From Atlantibacter sp032062175 (lineage in GTDB: Bacteria; Pseudomonadota; Gammaproteobacteria; Enterobacterales; Enterobacteriaceae), in NCBI RefSeq assembly GCF_032062175.1, contig NZ_DAMBQK010000001.1, positions 1 to 64,000 of the forward strand: a stretch of DNA of 64,000 nt. The letters run 5' to 3'. Below the pieces are notes generated by a model. The model was not told the DNA's origin. It saw only the letters and a program-made list of their open reading frames with translations, and ran no database searches. Made by a program: the position numbers and the translations under genes. Positions 35,658-43,318 of the stretch are shown here, one piece after another. The stretch's first letter is position 1. Every line of letters starts with the position of its first letter.

Positions 35658-36252
35658 CGATGGCTCCTTGGGTCAGTAACCCGTGTTCGCCTGGCGCTCT
35701 CTGAGTCGGGTCATCGCACAAGAGGCCATAGGCACAGATGTCATGGTGACCTTGCTCATTACGAAACAGCCCGCGCAAGGTACCCTCATGGCGAAAACCG
35801 AGCCGCTCGAGCAGGCGTCGTGAGCGGTGGTTGTCGGCCTGAACCCAGCTTTGGACCCGGTGCAGGGGATGGCCCAGAGCACCGGCAAACAGGGATGGCA
35901 ACAGGCCAGAGAGGCAGTTCTGCATCAGCCCCTCTCCCCACAGGCGAGGGGAGAGGGCATAGCTCAGCGTGATGATGCCAGCCCCTTGCTCCCAGTCGGT
36001 CAGACGCACGACACCGCACAGGGCTCTCTCCCCCTCCTGGCGCAGGGCACTGATCCGGCCCTGCCCAGCGGGAAGGGCCAGGGCGCTGTCGAACCAGCGC
36101 CGGGCCGCGTTCTCCTCTATCCGGGCGGGGAGCCCGGTGAGGAGGGCGACCCTGGGGTCGGCGTAGAGCGCCCGATAGGCCGGGTAGTCCGCTTCCACCA
36201 GGGTGTCCGGGTAGAGGGGGCGGCGGCTCAATGACAGCAGTAGCGCAGCCAT
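35641..36252 (-). CDS. GNAT (RimJ/RimL-type) N-acetyltransferase in the translocon operon
   Basis: 203 aa. The GNAT fold is recognisable: N-terminal LVEADYPAYRALYADPRVALLTG, a middle GVVRLTDWEQGAGIITLSYALSPRLWGEGLM, and the acetyl-CoA/C-terminal motif VQSWVQADNHRSRRLLERLGFRHEGTLRGLF, as in RimJ/RimL/SpeG-like enzymes. It overlaps the SseE-like gene by 25 nt and the 71-aa gene by 17 nt, so it belongs to the T3SS transcript. SPI-2 has no counterpart. Substrate unknown: a bacterial T3SS component or a host protein if secreted (inference). Confidence 0.8.
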   Translation of the reverse strand: MAALLLSLSRRPLYPDTLVEADYPAYRALYADPRVALLTGLPARIEENAARRWFDSALALPAGQGRISALRQEGERALCGVVRLTDWEQGAGIITLSYALSPRLWGEGLMQNCLSGLLPSLFAGALGHPLHRVQSWVQADNHRSRRLLERLGFRHEGTLRGLFRNEQGHHDICAYGLLCDDPTQRAPGEHGLLTQGAIDEYRY

Positions 36253-36611
36253 AGCTCGTCATCCAGCCGCACCGGTTGTGCCCCCTCGGCCAGCATCAGT
36301 TCACTCAGGCGTCGCCGGGCCAGATCGCGCTGCCGATCGTGGAAGGCCGGCAGGATCATGGCGTCGATATAGCGCAGGAGTGGAACCGAACGAGTCAGGC
36401 GGCGCAGCAGGGCCATCAGGGCCAGCACGGCCTGGCCGTCGCTCTCGCGGGCGGCAAAGTCGCACAGGATGAGACGCTCACCTTCCTGGCGGTAGACCAG
36501 TTGGAAGCGGGGCGTCTCGATCCGTTGCCCGGCCAGAAAGTCGCTGCCGAGGAAGCGCTCCGGGGCCGGGTGCAGCCCCTGGGTCAGCATAAAGCGGGTG
36601 ACATCATCCAT
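36228..36611 (-). CDS. SseE-like protein
   Basis: 127 aa. Aligns with SPI-2 SseE (137 aa): RIETPRFQLVYRQEGERLILCDFAA against FILSPYLVIYRIEAKEMIICEFRR, LALMALLRRLTRSVPLL against FHLLGLLRGIFVHHPQL, and RRRLSELMLAEGAQPVRLDDELW against RRKLLRILTVMGATFTQLDGDNW. The same position after the SseD-like gene supports orthology. Its role is unclear in SPI-2 too, where a chaperone-like function is suspected. Confidence 0.78.
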   Translation of the reverse strand: MDDVTRFMLTQGLHPAPERFLGSDFLAGQRIETPRFQLVYRQEGERLILCDFAARESDGQAVLALMALLRRLTRSVPLLRYIDAMILPAFHDRQRDLARRRLSELMLAEGAQPVRLDDELWLRYCCH

Positions 36612-36623
36612 CTTCTTCTCTCC

Positions 36624-37220
36624 TTAGGACATGCGCACGCTGCTGGAGAGGCGCTCATGGGCCTGGGTCAGGGTCGTCAGGATCTCGCGCAGGTCGCTGG
36701 AGACCTTGAGCGCCTTGTCCAGTGTCTCGTCGGCGCGCTTGAGTTGCTGCTCGGCCAGACCATGCTGGTAGTCGGCCTGGGCCTGCCCCTCCTGGGCTTC
36801 ACGGCTGGCCTGATTACCAAAGCTAACACCGGCAATCCCTTGGGCGATGCTGTCGATCCCGTGACCGACCCCACCGATGCCACTCAACCCCTCGGACTTG
36901 GCACTCAGAGCCCCAAAAAGCCCCTGGGCAACACCGCCGACAATCTGGGCGATGGCCTGGGATTGCTTGGCATCAAAGTCTTTCTCGATGGCATCGAGAC
37001 GGGTATTGAACGAGGTCTTCTGCATCTGGAAGGCGTTGTTTTGTTGGGTCTGCTGGTACTGGCGCAAGACGTCGCGCAGCTTGCCAAAGAGTTGCCCCAA
37101 CTGAACCATCAGCTCGTTGAGCTGGCCGATGGCGTCCCCCCCCTGATCCCCGGGAGTAGAGGTAAGGGTGCTCAGAGAGCCGACGGCGCTGGTGCTGGTG
37201 CTGTTATCAATGGTGTTCAT
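36624..37220 (-). CDS. sctB: Translocator SctB (SseD/EspB-like)
   Basis: 198 aa (SseD is 195). Small translocator expected to insert with SctE into the host membrane. Serine/threonine-rich N-terminus, helical region NELMVQLGQLFGKLRDVLRQY, one hydrophobic stretch rich in Gly/Ala (about 92-130, IAQIVGGVAQGLFGALSAKSEG...) and a C-terminal coiled coil. The ATG at 37220 has AAAGGAG 8 nt upstream. Follows sctE by 16 bp. Confidence 0.85.
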   Translation of the reverse strand: MNTIDNSTSTSAVGSLSTLTSTPGDQGGDAIGQLNELMVQLGQLFGKLRDVLRQYQQTQQNNAFQMQKTSFNTRLDAIEKDFDAKQSQAIAQIVGGVAQGLFGALSAKSEGLSGIGGVGHGIDSIAQGIAGVSFGNQASREAQEGQAQADYQHGLAEQQLKRADETLDKALKVSSDLREILTTLTQAHERLSSSVRMS

Positions 37221-37236
37221 GTTAATCTCCTTTATC

Positions 37237-38667
37237 TCAGGCGATATTGGCGGCGATGCTGCTGAGCATGGCGCCGGTCTTGAGCTGGGCATCGGATCCG
37301 GCGGAGAGGGCTTTGCTTGCCCCGTCCATCAGGTTGCCGATATCCTCTTTGGCCCGTTTCTTGATTTTTTCGAACTCGTCGAGCATGAATTGCATGAAAC
37401 TGCTCTCGTTGATCAGCTCCTGCACTATCTTCTGCAGCTCGGCCCGCTCCCTGGCGATCTCGCCCTGGAATACCTCATTGGCACCTTGCAAACTGGCGCG
37501 GGTGACCGCTTTGGCGATATTGGGGGCACTCTTGAGGCTGGCGGAGACGGCGGCGTGGATCACGGCCCGCTGCACCTCCTTGACCACCTGCCTGGTGAGC
37601 TCCTCGGCCGTGGCTCTGGCGCCCGAGTCCATCGCCTTCCTGGCGGCGGTCTCGACGGCCCTGGTGACCATCTGTTCGATGGCCTGTTTGCTAAAGGCCT
37701 CCAGCAGGTGTCCCTGTCCCAGAAAGCGGGTGGTCTGCTCGGCGATATTCCTTGCCACCTGCTCGGAGACCTGCTCTGCCACCTGCTTGCCCACTTCGGC
37801 GGCAGCGGTCTTGATGGCGGCCTCGCTGCCCTGGGTGACGGCCGTGTGGACTGCTTGTCCCGCGGCGCCCTCCATCACAGTCTCCGAAGTCCTGGCGATC
37901 GACTTGGCGGCCATGACCCCACGACCGACGCTCACCAGATCCACCATCATGCCGGCGATCTCGAAGGCGAGTTGAACCTTGCCGGCCACATCGGCGATCG
38001 CCTTGTACTTGTCGGCGTTGGCAGTATCGATGAGGGCCAGGGTCTCGCACATCGCCTTGACCAGACCGGCGCAGCCGGCTGCCAGATCCATGGCCCCCCC
38101 GGCGTAATCGCCGACAACCAGCTTGGCGACACCGCTGATCACCTCGGCGACCGAGACAATCCAGTCGACAATGGCGGAGAAGATGCCAGCCTTTTGCGCC
38201 TTCTGTTGATCCTCTACCGCCTTGTCGACCTGCTTGCGCAGATCCTCGTTTTGGCGCAGGCGCAGATTCTCGGCCCCCTGGGTGCGGATCTCCAGCGCCA
38301 GGGACTTGAGGTTGGCGTTGTCACCGAGGGATTTCACCCCCAGCAGTGCCGCCGCCAGGCCCATCGCCTCCATCGGCGTGCGCTCGATATCGGCCAGGGT
38401 GATGGGCTTGCCATCGACCCGGGGACCAAAGGCTTCCAGGATGCGGTTCAGTGCCCCTTCGGCCAGGCGCAGGGGCACCGGTTGGCGGGGAGGTGGTGGC
38501 GCATTGAGGGGGTCAACACGGCCCTGCTCCCGCCTGGGAAGCGGTGGCGTCAGGGGATCGAGAGCGCCGGCACCGACCGGTGGCTGGCTTGCTGTCGGTT
38601 GTTCCAGCCCCTGCGGGTTGACCCCGAGCTGGGTGCTGCTATAGCGGGTCTCGGTGATGTTGTTCAT
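37237..38667 (-). CDS. sctE: Major translocator SctE (SseC/EspD-like)
   Basis: 476 aa (SseC is 484). Large pore-forming translocator. Polar, proline-rich N-terminus (1-75), coiled-coil (about 125-160), and a hydrophobic region of two segments around IFSAIVDWIVSVAEVISGVAKLVVGDYAGGAMDLAAGCAGLVKA and VQLAFEIAGMMVDLVSVGRGVMAA. It ends with long amphipathic helices containing many Ala/Glu/Gln. The ATG overlaps the SscA-like stop as ATGA; the cognate chaperone is therefore the upstream gene. Confidence 0.88.
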   Translation of the reverse strand: MNNITETRYSSTQLGVNPQGLEQPTASQPPVGAGALDPLTPPLPRREQGRVDPLNAPPPPRQPVPLRLAEGALNRILEAFGPRVDGKPITLADIERTPMEAMGLAAALLGVKSLGDNANLKSLALEIRTQGAENLRLRQNEDLRKQVDKAVEDQQKAQKAGIFSAIVDWIVSVAEVISGVAKLVVGDYAGGAMDLAAGCAGLVKAMCETLALIDTANADKYKAIADVAGKVQLAFEIAGMMVDLVSVGRGVMAAKSIARTSETVMEGAAGQAVHTAVTQGSEAAIKTAAAEVGKQVAEQVSEQVARNIAEQTTRFLGQGHLLEAFSKQAIEQMVTRAVETAARKAMDSGARATAEELTRQVVKEVQRAVIHAAVSASLKSAPNIAKAVTRASLQGANEVFQGEIARERAELQKIVQELINESSFMQFMLDEFEKIKKRAKEDIGNLMDGASKALSAGSDAQLKTGAMLSSIAANIA

Positions 38668-39131
38668 GGTTGAACCTCCTGTACCAGCGCCGAGAGTTGG
38701 CACTGGATCTCGCCCTTGATAACGAGGTGTTGCGGCTTGTCGGCACACCACTTGAGCGCCGCCTGGAAGGCCTTAGCCGCCTGCTCCGGTTGGGCACTCT
38801 GGCGATAACTGAGGCCGGCCAGATAGGGAGGCTTGGGATCGTCGAGCCTGAGCAGTCCCGCCTGACCGAAGCAGAAGAGGGCCTGATCGTGCTCCTCAAG
38901 GCGTTGACAGCAGAGCCCCAGTGCCAACCAGTATTCGTATTGCCAGTGCGAGAGGCGCGAGAGCAGCATATAAAAGCGCTTGGCCCCGGCGTAATCTCCC
39001 GCCTCAAACAGCTGGCAGGCATAGGCATAGACATGGTCCAGGTCGACCGGATCCAGATTGATCAGGGCCTGCAACGTACCCCCCTGATGGAGGAAATCGC
39101 GCACCGTGGCCAGATCGTCTTGTTCTGTCAT
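38664..39131 (-). CDS. Class II TPR chaperone, SscA-like
   Basis: 155 aa. SycD/LcrH-type chaperone: DLDHVYAYACQLFEAGDYAGAKRFYMLLSRLSHWQYEYWLALGLCCQRLEEHDQALFCFGQAGLL with three TPRs. It precedes sctE by a coupled ATGA, as sscA precedes sseC in SPI-2, and should keep the translocators soluble. AAGGAGG lies 6 nt before the ATG. Confidence 0.88.
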   Translation of the reverse strand: MTEQDDLATVRDFLHQGGTLQALINLDPVDLDHVYAYACQLFEAGDYAGAKRFYMLLSRLSHWQYEYWLALGLCCQRLEEHDQALFCFGQAGLLRLDDPKPPYLAGLSYRQSAQPEQAAKAFQAALKWCADKPQHLVIKGEIQCQLSALVQEVQP

Positions 39132-39141
39132 CTCATCCTCC

Positions 39142-39738
39142 TTAGCGGATGTTCTGGGCGATGGACTTGTTCATCTCGGCCAGCAGGGTCTGCATGCTGT
39201 TCACCAGGCTGACGCAGACGTTGTAGGACTGCATGGTCTTCTGGATCTGGAGCTGGGCCTGGGTGACAAAATCGGAGCAGCGACCGGAGTCGGTTTCGAG
39301 CGCGCCCTTGATCACGTCCAGTTGACCCTTGTCGAGCCCCTTGCCATCCGGGTGGCCGATGCTCTTGAGATAGCTGTCGATATCGCTGGTGGAGTTCTTG
39401 CCATCGTTTTGCACCGTGATGGCGATATGGTGATCGCGCAGGTATTGGATCACCTCGGGGGAAAGGTCTCCCTTGTCATCGGCCTTGGCCAGTCTGGAGA
39501 TAATGGAGTCGACCTGATTGGCGGCCTGCTGGGAGTCCCGGGCACGGTCGGCCTTGGCGCTCATCTGGTCATATTTACCCTGGGCCAGGTCCGAGAACAG
39601 GGTCATGAATTTATAAAGGACGCTGATCCCCTCGGACATCAGGTTGTCACCCTGGCCGGACTTGCGGTCCAGGTAGGCGTCATAGTCGGGAGAGGAAGTA
39701 ACAGCAGAGGCGGTAGAGAAGTTAGTGGCGAAGCTCAT
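39142..39738 (-). CDS. sctA: Filament/tip protein SctA (SseB/EspA-like)
   Basis: 198 aa (SseB 196, EspA 192). N-terminal helix ISVLYKFMTLFSDLAQGKYDQM and C-terminal helix LQIQKTMQSYNVCVSLVNSMQTLLAEMNKSIAQNIR fit the EspA/SseB coiled-coil filament fold; the middle has PEVIQYLRDHHIAITVQNDG as in EspA (PDEVISYINDPRNDITISG). This makes the hollow extension or tip on the needle that carries the translocon. GAGGAG lies 8 nt before the ATG. Confidence 0.88.
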   Translation of the reverse strand: MSFATNFSTASAVTSSPDYDAYLDRKSGQGDNLMSEGISVLYKFMTLFSDLAQGKYDQMSAKADRARDSQQAANQVDSIISRLAKADDKGDLSPEVIQYLRDHHIAITVQNDGKNSTSDIDSYLKSIGHPDGKGLDKGQLDVIKGALETDSGRCSDFVTQAQLQIQKTMQSYNVCVSLVNSMQTLLAEMNKSIAQNIR

Positions 39739-39759
39739 GATGATCTCCTCGATCAGGGG

Positions 39760-40104
39760 TTAGATAAAACGGCGCCCAAGGGAAGGGGCCGCTTTGGCTG
39801 TGGTGCCTACAGGCGATCCACTGCCGGGTTGCTTGAGGGAAGCCTCAAGCGAGGTGAAATGGGTCTGCAGTCGTCCCATGCACTCTCCCAGCTGTTCGCG
39901 CAGGGGACGCAACTCCTGCTGCATGGCACGGGAGAGACGCTCGAGACGCTGCTGCGCCTCAAGGTCATGGGGAGCCCTGGCCTTGAGGTCGGCGATCTCT
40001 TGTTGCAGGGCCTGGAAGGCGGCCATCTGCTCACCGAGCTTGTGCTGGCGAAGCTGCAGATCCTGCATCAGGTGTTGCAGGGGATGGGTGGATTGCTGGC
40101 TCAT
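39760..40104 (-). CDS. SseA-like coiled-coil chaperone
   Basis: 114 aa (SseA 108). Almost wholly helical and coiled coil (LMQDLQLRQHKLGEQMAAFQALQQEIADLKARAPHDLEAQQRLERLSRAMQQEL) with a short positively charged tail. It sits directly before the SseB-like gene, the position of SseA, the chaperone of SseB and SseD. Low primary similarity, so the call rests on position, size and coiled coil. First gene of the operon behind island box 3, with AAAAGGAG before the ATG. Confidence 0.65.
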   Translation of the reverse strand: MSQQSTHPLQHLMQDLQLRQHKLGEQMAAFQALQQEIADLKARAPHDLEAQQRLERLSRAMQQELRPLREQLGECMGRLQTHFTSLEASLKQPGSGSPVGTTAKAAPSLGRRFI

Positions 40105-40228
40105 GGATATGACTCCTTTTGGTTGCCGATGGAGGGAATGCTAGGCTCCTCCAGGGGGGGCGACTTTCGAGAAACTGCAGCGTCTTTGCTGTTTGGACGC
40201 ATGTGTTCCCGGTCTGTCTAATGACCTC

Positions 40229-40274
40229 ATTTTTGGCGCTTTGCAGCAGGGGCGGCATAGGGTGAAGACCTGAA
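40229..40274 (-). promoter_or_regulatory. Island box 3 and -10, promoter of the filament/translocon operon
   Basis: TTCAGGTCTTCACCCTAT (40274 to 40257), a 22-nt spacer, then AAAAAT (40234-40229). The predicted +1 is near 40222, leaving an unusually long leader of about 118 nt before the SseA-like ATG, whereas other island leaders are about 0-30 nt. Confidence 0.78.
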
Positions 40275-40289
40275 CCGGCCCTCAGGCAA

Positions 40290-40320
40290 GAGAAACGAGA
40301 CGAGCCGCCCGAGAGGCGGC
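40290..40320 (-). terminator. Probable terminator of the sctV-N-O-P-Q operon
   Basis: Minus-strand hairpin GCCGCC-TCTCG-GGCGGC followed by a T-rich but interrupted tract (TCGTCTCGTTTCTC), downstream of the sctQ stop. Confidence 0.6.
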
Positions 40321-40340
40321 CCGTTGCGGTGGAGGGGGGC

Positions 40341-41222
40341 TTAAGGTTGAGTGGTCAGACGCACGGCCCAACCGTCGTCCATACGCAGCAGCTCACCTTC
40401 GGCCCACCGTTCGGCGCCTCGCAACAGAAGCAGTGTCGGATAGGCGTGAGGAGTGACGGCGCACTCGAGATCCGGTGCCCAGTTCGCCAGGGTGGCCGCA
40501 TCCAGGCTGATCTTGCCCACCTCGACCATCAGTCGGGCTGTACCGGGAGGCGGGGCACAGAATGGTTTGCCGGGCAGCGCCCGCCCCAACTGCCCATTGA
40601 TAAGTTGCAGCTGGGTGCCCCCCAGGGGATGGAGCCAGAAGCGATCCGGCGCCTCACCCATGCCGAGCAGAGGCAGGACTTCTCCCGCTCTGGTAGCGGT
40701 GAGCTCCTCCTCGGGCAACTGACACCAACCCAGTTGCAGGCCAAGCTCGTGGACGCGATCCGGGTTAGGGGTGAGGGCGCCGAGCCAGCGGTGGAGCAGT
40801 GCCGGCGGTACCGACTCCAGACAGAGGGGGAGTCGCCAGCCCTCGCTGCCGAGGGTGAAGCGCCAGCACAGGGCGGGGGTATCGGCACGGCTCAGGGTGG
40901 CCGGTGCCAGGGACGGTAGTCCCTGGGCCTGTAGCCATTCATCGAGGGGTGCCAGTGTCCAACTGGCCAGCAGAGGGTAGAGTCTCTCCTCTATCTGCGC
41001 CAGTGAGGGGGTCACCAACTTGGGATCCAGCCAGGCGCACCAGGCAGCCTCGCTGATCCAGAGGTGCAGTTCACTCCCGTCACAATGGGTGGTCAGGCGC
41101 AGACCTTGGCCGGTGGGACGTGACATATCCGCCTCCAGCTCGATCGCACCCAGGCGCGAAGTGGCGCCAATCCGGCTGAGGCGAAACAGGGGGGCCTCGC
41201 TGTCCCTGCGGCTAGTCATCAT
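40341..41222 (-). CDS. sctQ: T3SS C-ring protein SctQ
   Basis: 293 aa, cytoplasmic sorting-platform (C-ring) protein of the SsaQ/YscQ/FliN family. The C-terminal SPOA domain is recognisable (ARLMVEVGKISLDAATLANWAPDLECAVTPHAYPTLLLLRGAERWAEGELLRMDDGWAVRL), with a second SPOA-like part before it. It overlaps sctP by 11 nt. An internal ATG at 40661 would give a 106-residue C-terminal form, the size of SPI-2 SsaQ-short, but no strong ribosome site is adjacent. Confidence 0.88.
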   Translation of the reverse strand: MMTSRRDSEAPLFRLSRIGATSRLGAIELEADMSRPTGQGLRLTTHCDGSELHLWISEAAWCAWLDPKLVTPSLAQIEERLYPLLASWTLAPLDEWLQAQGLPSLAPATLSRADTPALCWRFTLGSEGWRLPLCLESVPPALLHRWLGALTPNPDRVHELGLQLGWCQLPEEELTATRAGEVLPLLGMGEAPDRFWLHPLGGTQLQLINGQLGRALPGKPFCAPPPGTARLMVEVGKISLDAATLANWAPDLECAVTPHAYPTLLLLRGAERWAEGELLRMDDGWAVRLTTQP

Positions 41223-41643
41223 GCTCTACCTCCACGGTGACCGGTATCTCCAGCAGGGTCGAGAGCGCCTCTTCCAGCCCCTTGCCTCGCCCGCAGAGGC
41301 GCTGCGCCACACTGGCTGACGGTGCCGTCAGGCGCATCACTAGCCGCCCCCCTTGCCAGCTGGCATTGATCATCAGGCCTGCGAGGGGACCGCTGACAGC
41401 CCTCAGTTGCAGTGTCTCGGGCAGGGGGGGCACCGAACGCACCGGCTCCTGTTCCCGAGACGCCGGCGCCGGCATAGTGCGGGCCCCCCGATAGGGGTCA
41501 TGAGGGGGGCCGGCGCGCAGGGGCGGCAGCGATATATCCCCGAGCAGGACCTGAAAGCGCTCTACGCACTCTTCCCGAGGGCGTTGCTCCTCGTCTCTTT
41601 GCTGCTGACGACGGGCGGACAGGCAATGGGTGGTTGTGATCAT
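41212..41643 (-). CDS. sctP: T3SS needle-length regulator SctP
   Basis: 143 aa (SPI-2 SsaP is 124). Position between sctO and sctQ. N-terminal polar, Q/R/E-rich ruler-like segment with the Pro-rich linker PPLRAGPPHDPYRGARTMPAP, and a compact C-terminal domain (LQLRAVSGPLAGLMINASWQGGRLVMRLTAPSASVAQRLCG ... LLEIPVTVEVE) that fits the substrate-switch (T3S4/FliK-type) fold. The start is coupled to the sctO stop (ATGA). Confidence 0.78.
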   Translation of the reverse strand: MITTTHCLSARRQQQRDEEQRPREECVERFQVLLGDISLPPLRAGPPHDPYRGARTMPAPASREQEPVRSVPPLPETLQLRAVSGPLAGLMINASWQGGRLVMRLTAPSASVAQRLCGRGKGLEEALSTLLEIPVTVEVEHDD

Positions 41644-42008
41644 GGAGCCTCCTCCAGCAGTTGTAATTTTTCCTGTTCGCGCAGGTTGAGCCTGAGTCGG
41701 GTCTCCTGCTCTGCGCGCAGTTGGTTCAGTCGTCCCAGCTCGGCGATCAGTGCATCCTGCTCGTGGGCCAGCCGCTCGACCTCGCTCTCCAGAGTACAGA
41801 GGGCGGCGCGCAGACGACTCAGGGTCGCCTGGTTCATACACCCGGCCTGCTGGGTCAGTTGGCGCCACTGCTGGTGCAGGTCCGCCTGGCGGCTGGTCAG
41901 TTGTTGTTGGCGCAGCCGCAGGCTTTGCAGCTCTTCGCCCAGACGCGCCAGTATGGTGCGCAGTCCTCGCTCCCGTCGTCGCTTGATATCGAGTACCTGT
42001 TTCAGCAT
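41640..42008 (-). CDS. sctO: T3SS central stalk SctO
   Basis: 122 aa (SsaO 125). Two long antiparallel coiled-coil helices (LDIKRRRERGLRTILARLGEELQSLRLRQQQLTSRQ; LESEVERLAHEQDALIAELGRLNQLRAEQETRLRLNLRE), the FliJ/SctO stalk that connects the SctN hexamer with SctV. Overlaps the sctN stop by 7 nt. Confidence 0.88.
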   Translation of the reverse strand: MLKQVLDIKRRRERGLRTILARLGEELQSLRLRQQQLTSRQADLHQQWRQLTQQAGCMNQATLSRLRAALCTLESEVERLAHEQDALIAELGRLNQLRAEQETRLRLNLREQEKLQLLEEAP

Positions 42009-43318
42009 GGGAGCCCCACGGCGTCAGAGAGGGTCACCAGGGTCTGGGGCAGGGCAGTCGGTTCGTCGACCCGCTGACAAAGTAGTGCCGTGATGGCCGG
42101 TCGCCGGGCGATGGCATCGTCCGCATCCTGATCCTGTCCCTCCTTGTACTCTCCTACCCTGACCAATAGCTCCACCTCTTGCCAGGCAGCGAGCAGGTGG
42201 CGCAGACGGCCGGCTGCATCCTGATGGGCGCGCGCGGTGATCTGATTCATCACCCGGCTGATGCTGGCCAGCACGTCGATGGCGGGATAGTGGTTCGCCT
42301 CGGCCAGGCGACGGGAGAGCACTATGTGTCCGTCGAGCAGGGAGCGAACCTCTTCGGCCAGGGGATCCCCCTTCTCCTCCATCAGCACGGTATAGAAGGC
42401 GGTGATGCTGCCGCGCGCAGCCGGACCGGCTCGCTCCAGAAGGCGCGGCAGGCGAGCGTAGAGACTGGGGGGATAGCCCGAGCCCACCATGGGTTCGCCG
42501 GCGGCCAGCGCAATCTCGCGAATGGCCCGGGCGTAGCGGGTCAGAGAGTCCACCAACAGCAGTACCCGGCGACCCTGGTCACGGAAGAACTCGGCGATGG
42601 TGGTGGCGGTTGCCGCCGCCTTGAGGCGCTCCAGCGCGGGGCGATCCGAGGTGGCGAGTACCACCACGCTGCGCTCGCGCAGGGCCGGCGTCATCACCTG
42701 CTCGAGAAACTCCCGCACCTCGCGTCCCCGCTCGCCGATGAGTGCCAGCACTACCACCTCGGCATCGCTGTTGGCGGCCAGCATGCCAAGCAGTGTGCTC
42801 TTGCCGCAGCCGGCCGCAGCGAAGATGCCGAGGCGCTGACCCACCCCGACGGTCAGGGTGGCGTCGATGGCGCGCACGCCCATGGGCAGGGGGGTGTCGA
42901 TAAGGGTGCGGGCCAGCGGCTCGGGCGGCTCGGCCTCGAGAGGCTGCCACCCCTCGATGTCGGGGGCGGGGAGCCGATCGGCGGGGCGTCCCAGGGCATC
43001 GACGACCCGTCCTAGCAGTGCCGGACCAACACCGATCCGGGCTTGTTCTCCGGTAGGGGAGACCAGCATACCGCAGGCCAGCCCCAAGGGCTCCCGATAG
43101 GGGGAGAGCAGGGCCTGTTCCCCCTCCAGAGCCACCACCTCGGCCGGGCTACCGTCAGGCAGGGTGCAAAGCTCCCCCAGGCCGACGCCGGGCAGGTGGG
43201 CCCGCAGCAGTGTGGTGCCCACCGTGAGGATGCGCCCCTCAAGGCGTTCATGGGACGCAGAGGCGAGGGCGGGTTGGGGCAGTGCCCCCAGGATCTGGTG
43301 ATAATCAGGCAACCGCAT
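42002..43318 (-). CDS. sctN: T3SS ATPase SctN
   Basis: 438 aa (SsaN 433), hexameric ATPase that unfolds substrates and strips chaperones. F1-beta-like: N-terminal barrel, Walker A AAGCGKST (168-175), Walker B VLLLVDSLTRYARAIREIALAAGEP, and the PPSLYARLPRLLERAG family signature. The start lies inside sctV by 14 nt. Strong family match. Confidence 0.96.
   Translation of the reverse strand: MRLPDYHQILGALPQPALASASHERLEGRILTVGTTLLRAHLPGVGLGELCTLPDGSPAEVVALEGEQALLSPYREPLGLACGMLVSPTGEQARIGVGPALLGRVVDALGRPADRLPAPDIEGWQPLEAEPPEPLARTLIDTPLPMGVRAIDATLTVGVGQRLGIFAAAGCGKSTLLGMLAANSDAEVVVLALIGERGREVREFLEQVMTPALRERSVVVLATSDRPALERLKAAATATTIAEFFRDQGRRVLLLVDSLTRYARAIREIALAAGEPMVGSGYPPSLYARLPRLLERAGPAARGSITAFYTVLMEEKGDPLAEEVRSLLDGHIVLSRRLAEANHYPAIDVLASISRVMNQITARAHQDAAGRLRHLLAAWQEVELLVRVGEYKEGQDQDADDAIARRPAITALLCQRVDEPTALPQTLVTLSDAVGLPC

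Noticed and set aside
37168..38673. 501-codon plus-strand frame antisense to sctE and its neighbours
   Set aside because: GC-rich DNA leaves long antisense frames; the Leu/Gly/Asp-rich product has no domain, and the minus-strand translocator genes are coherent.
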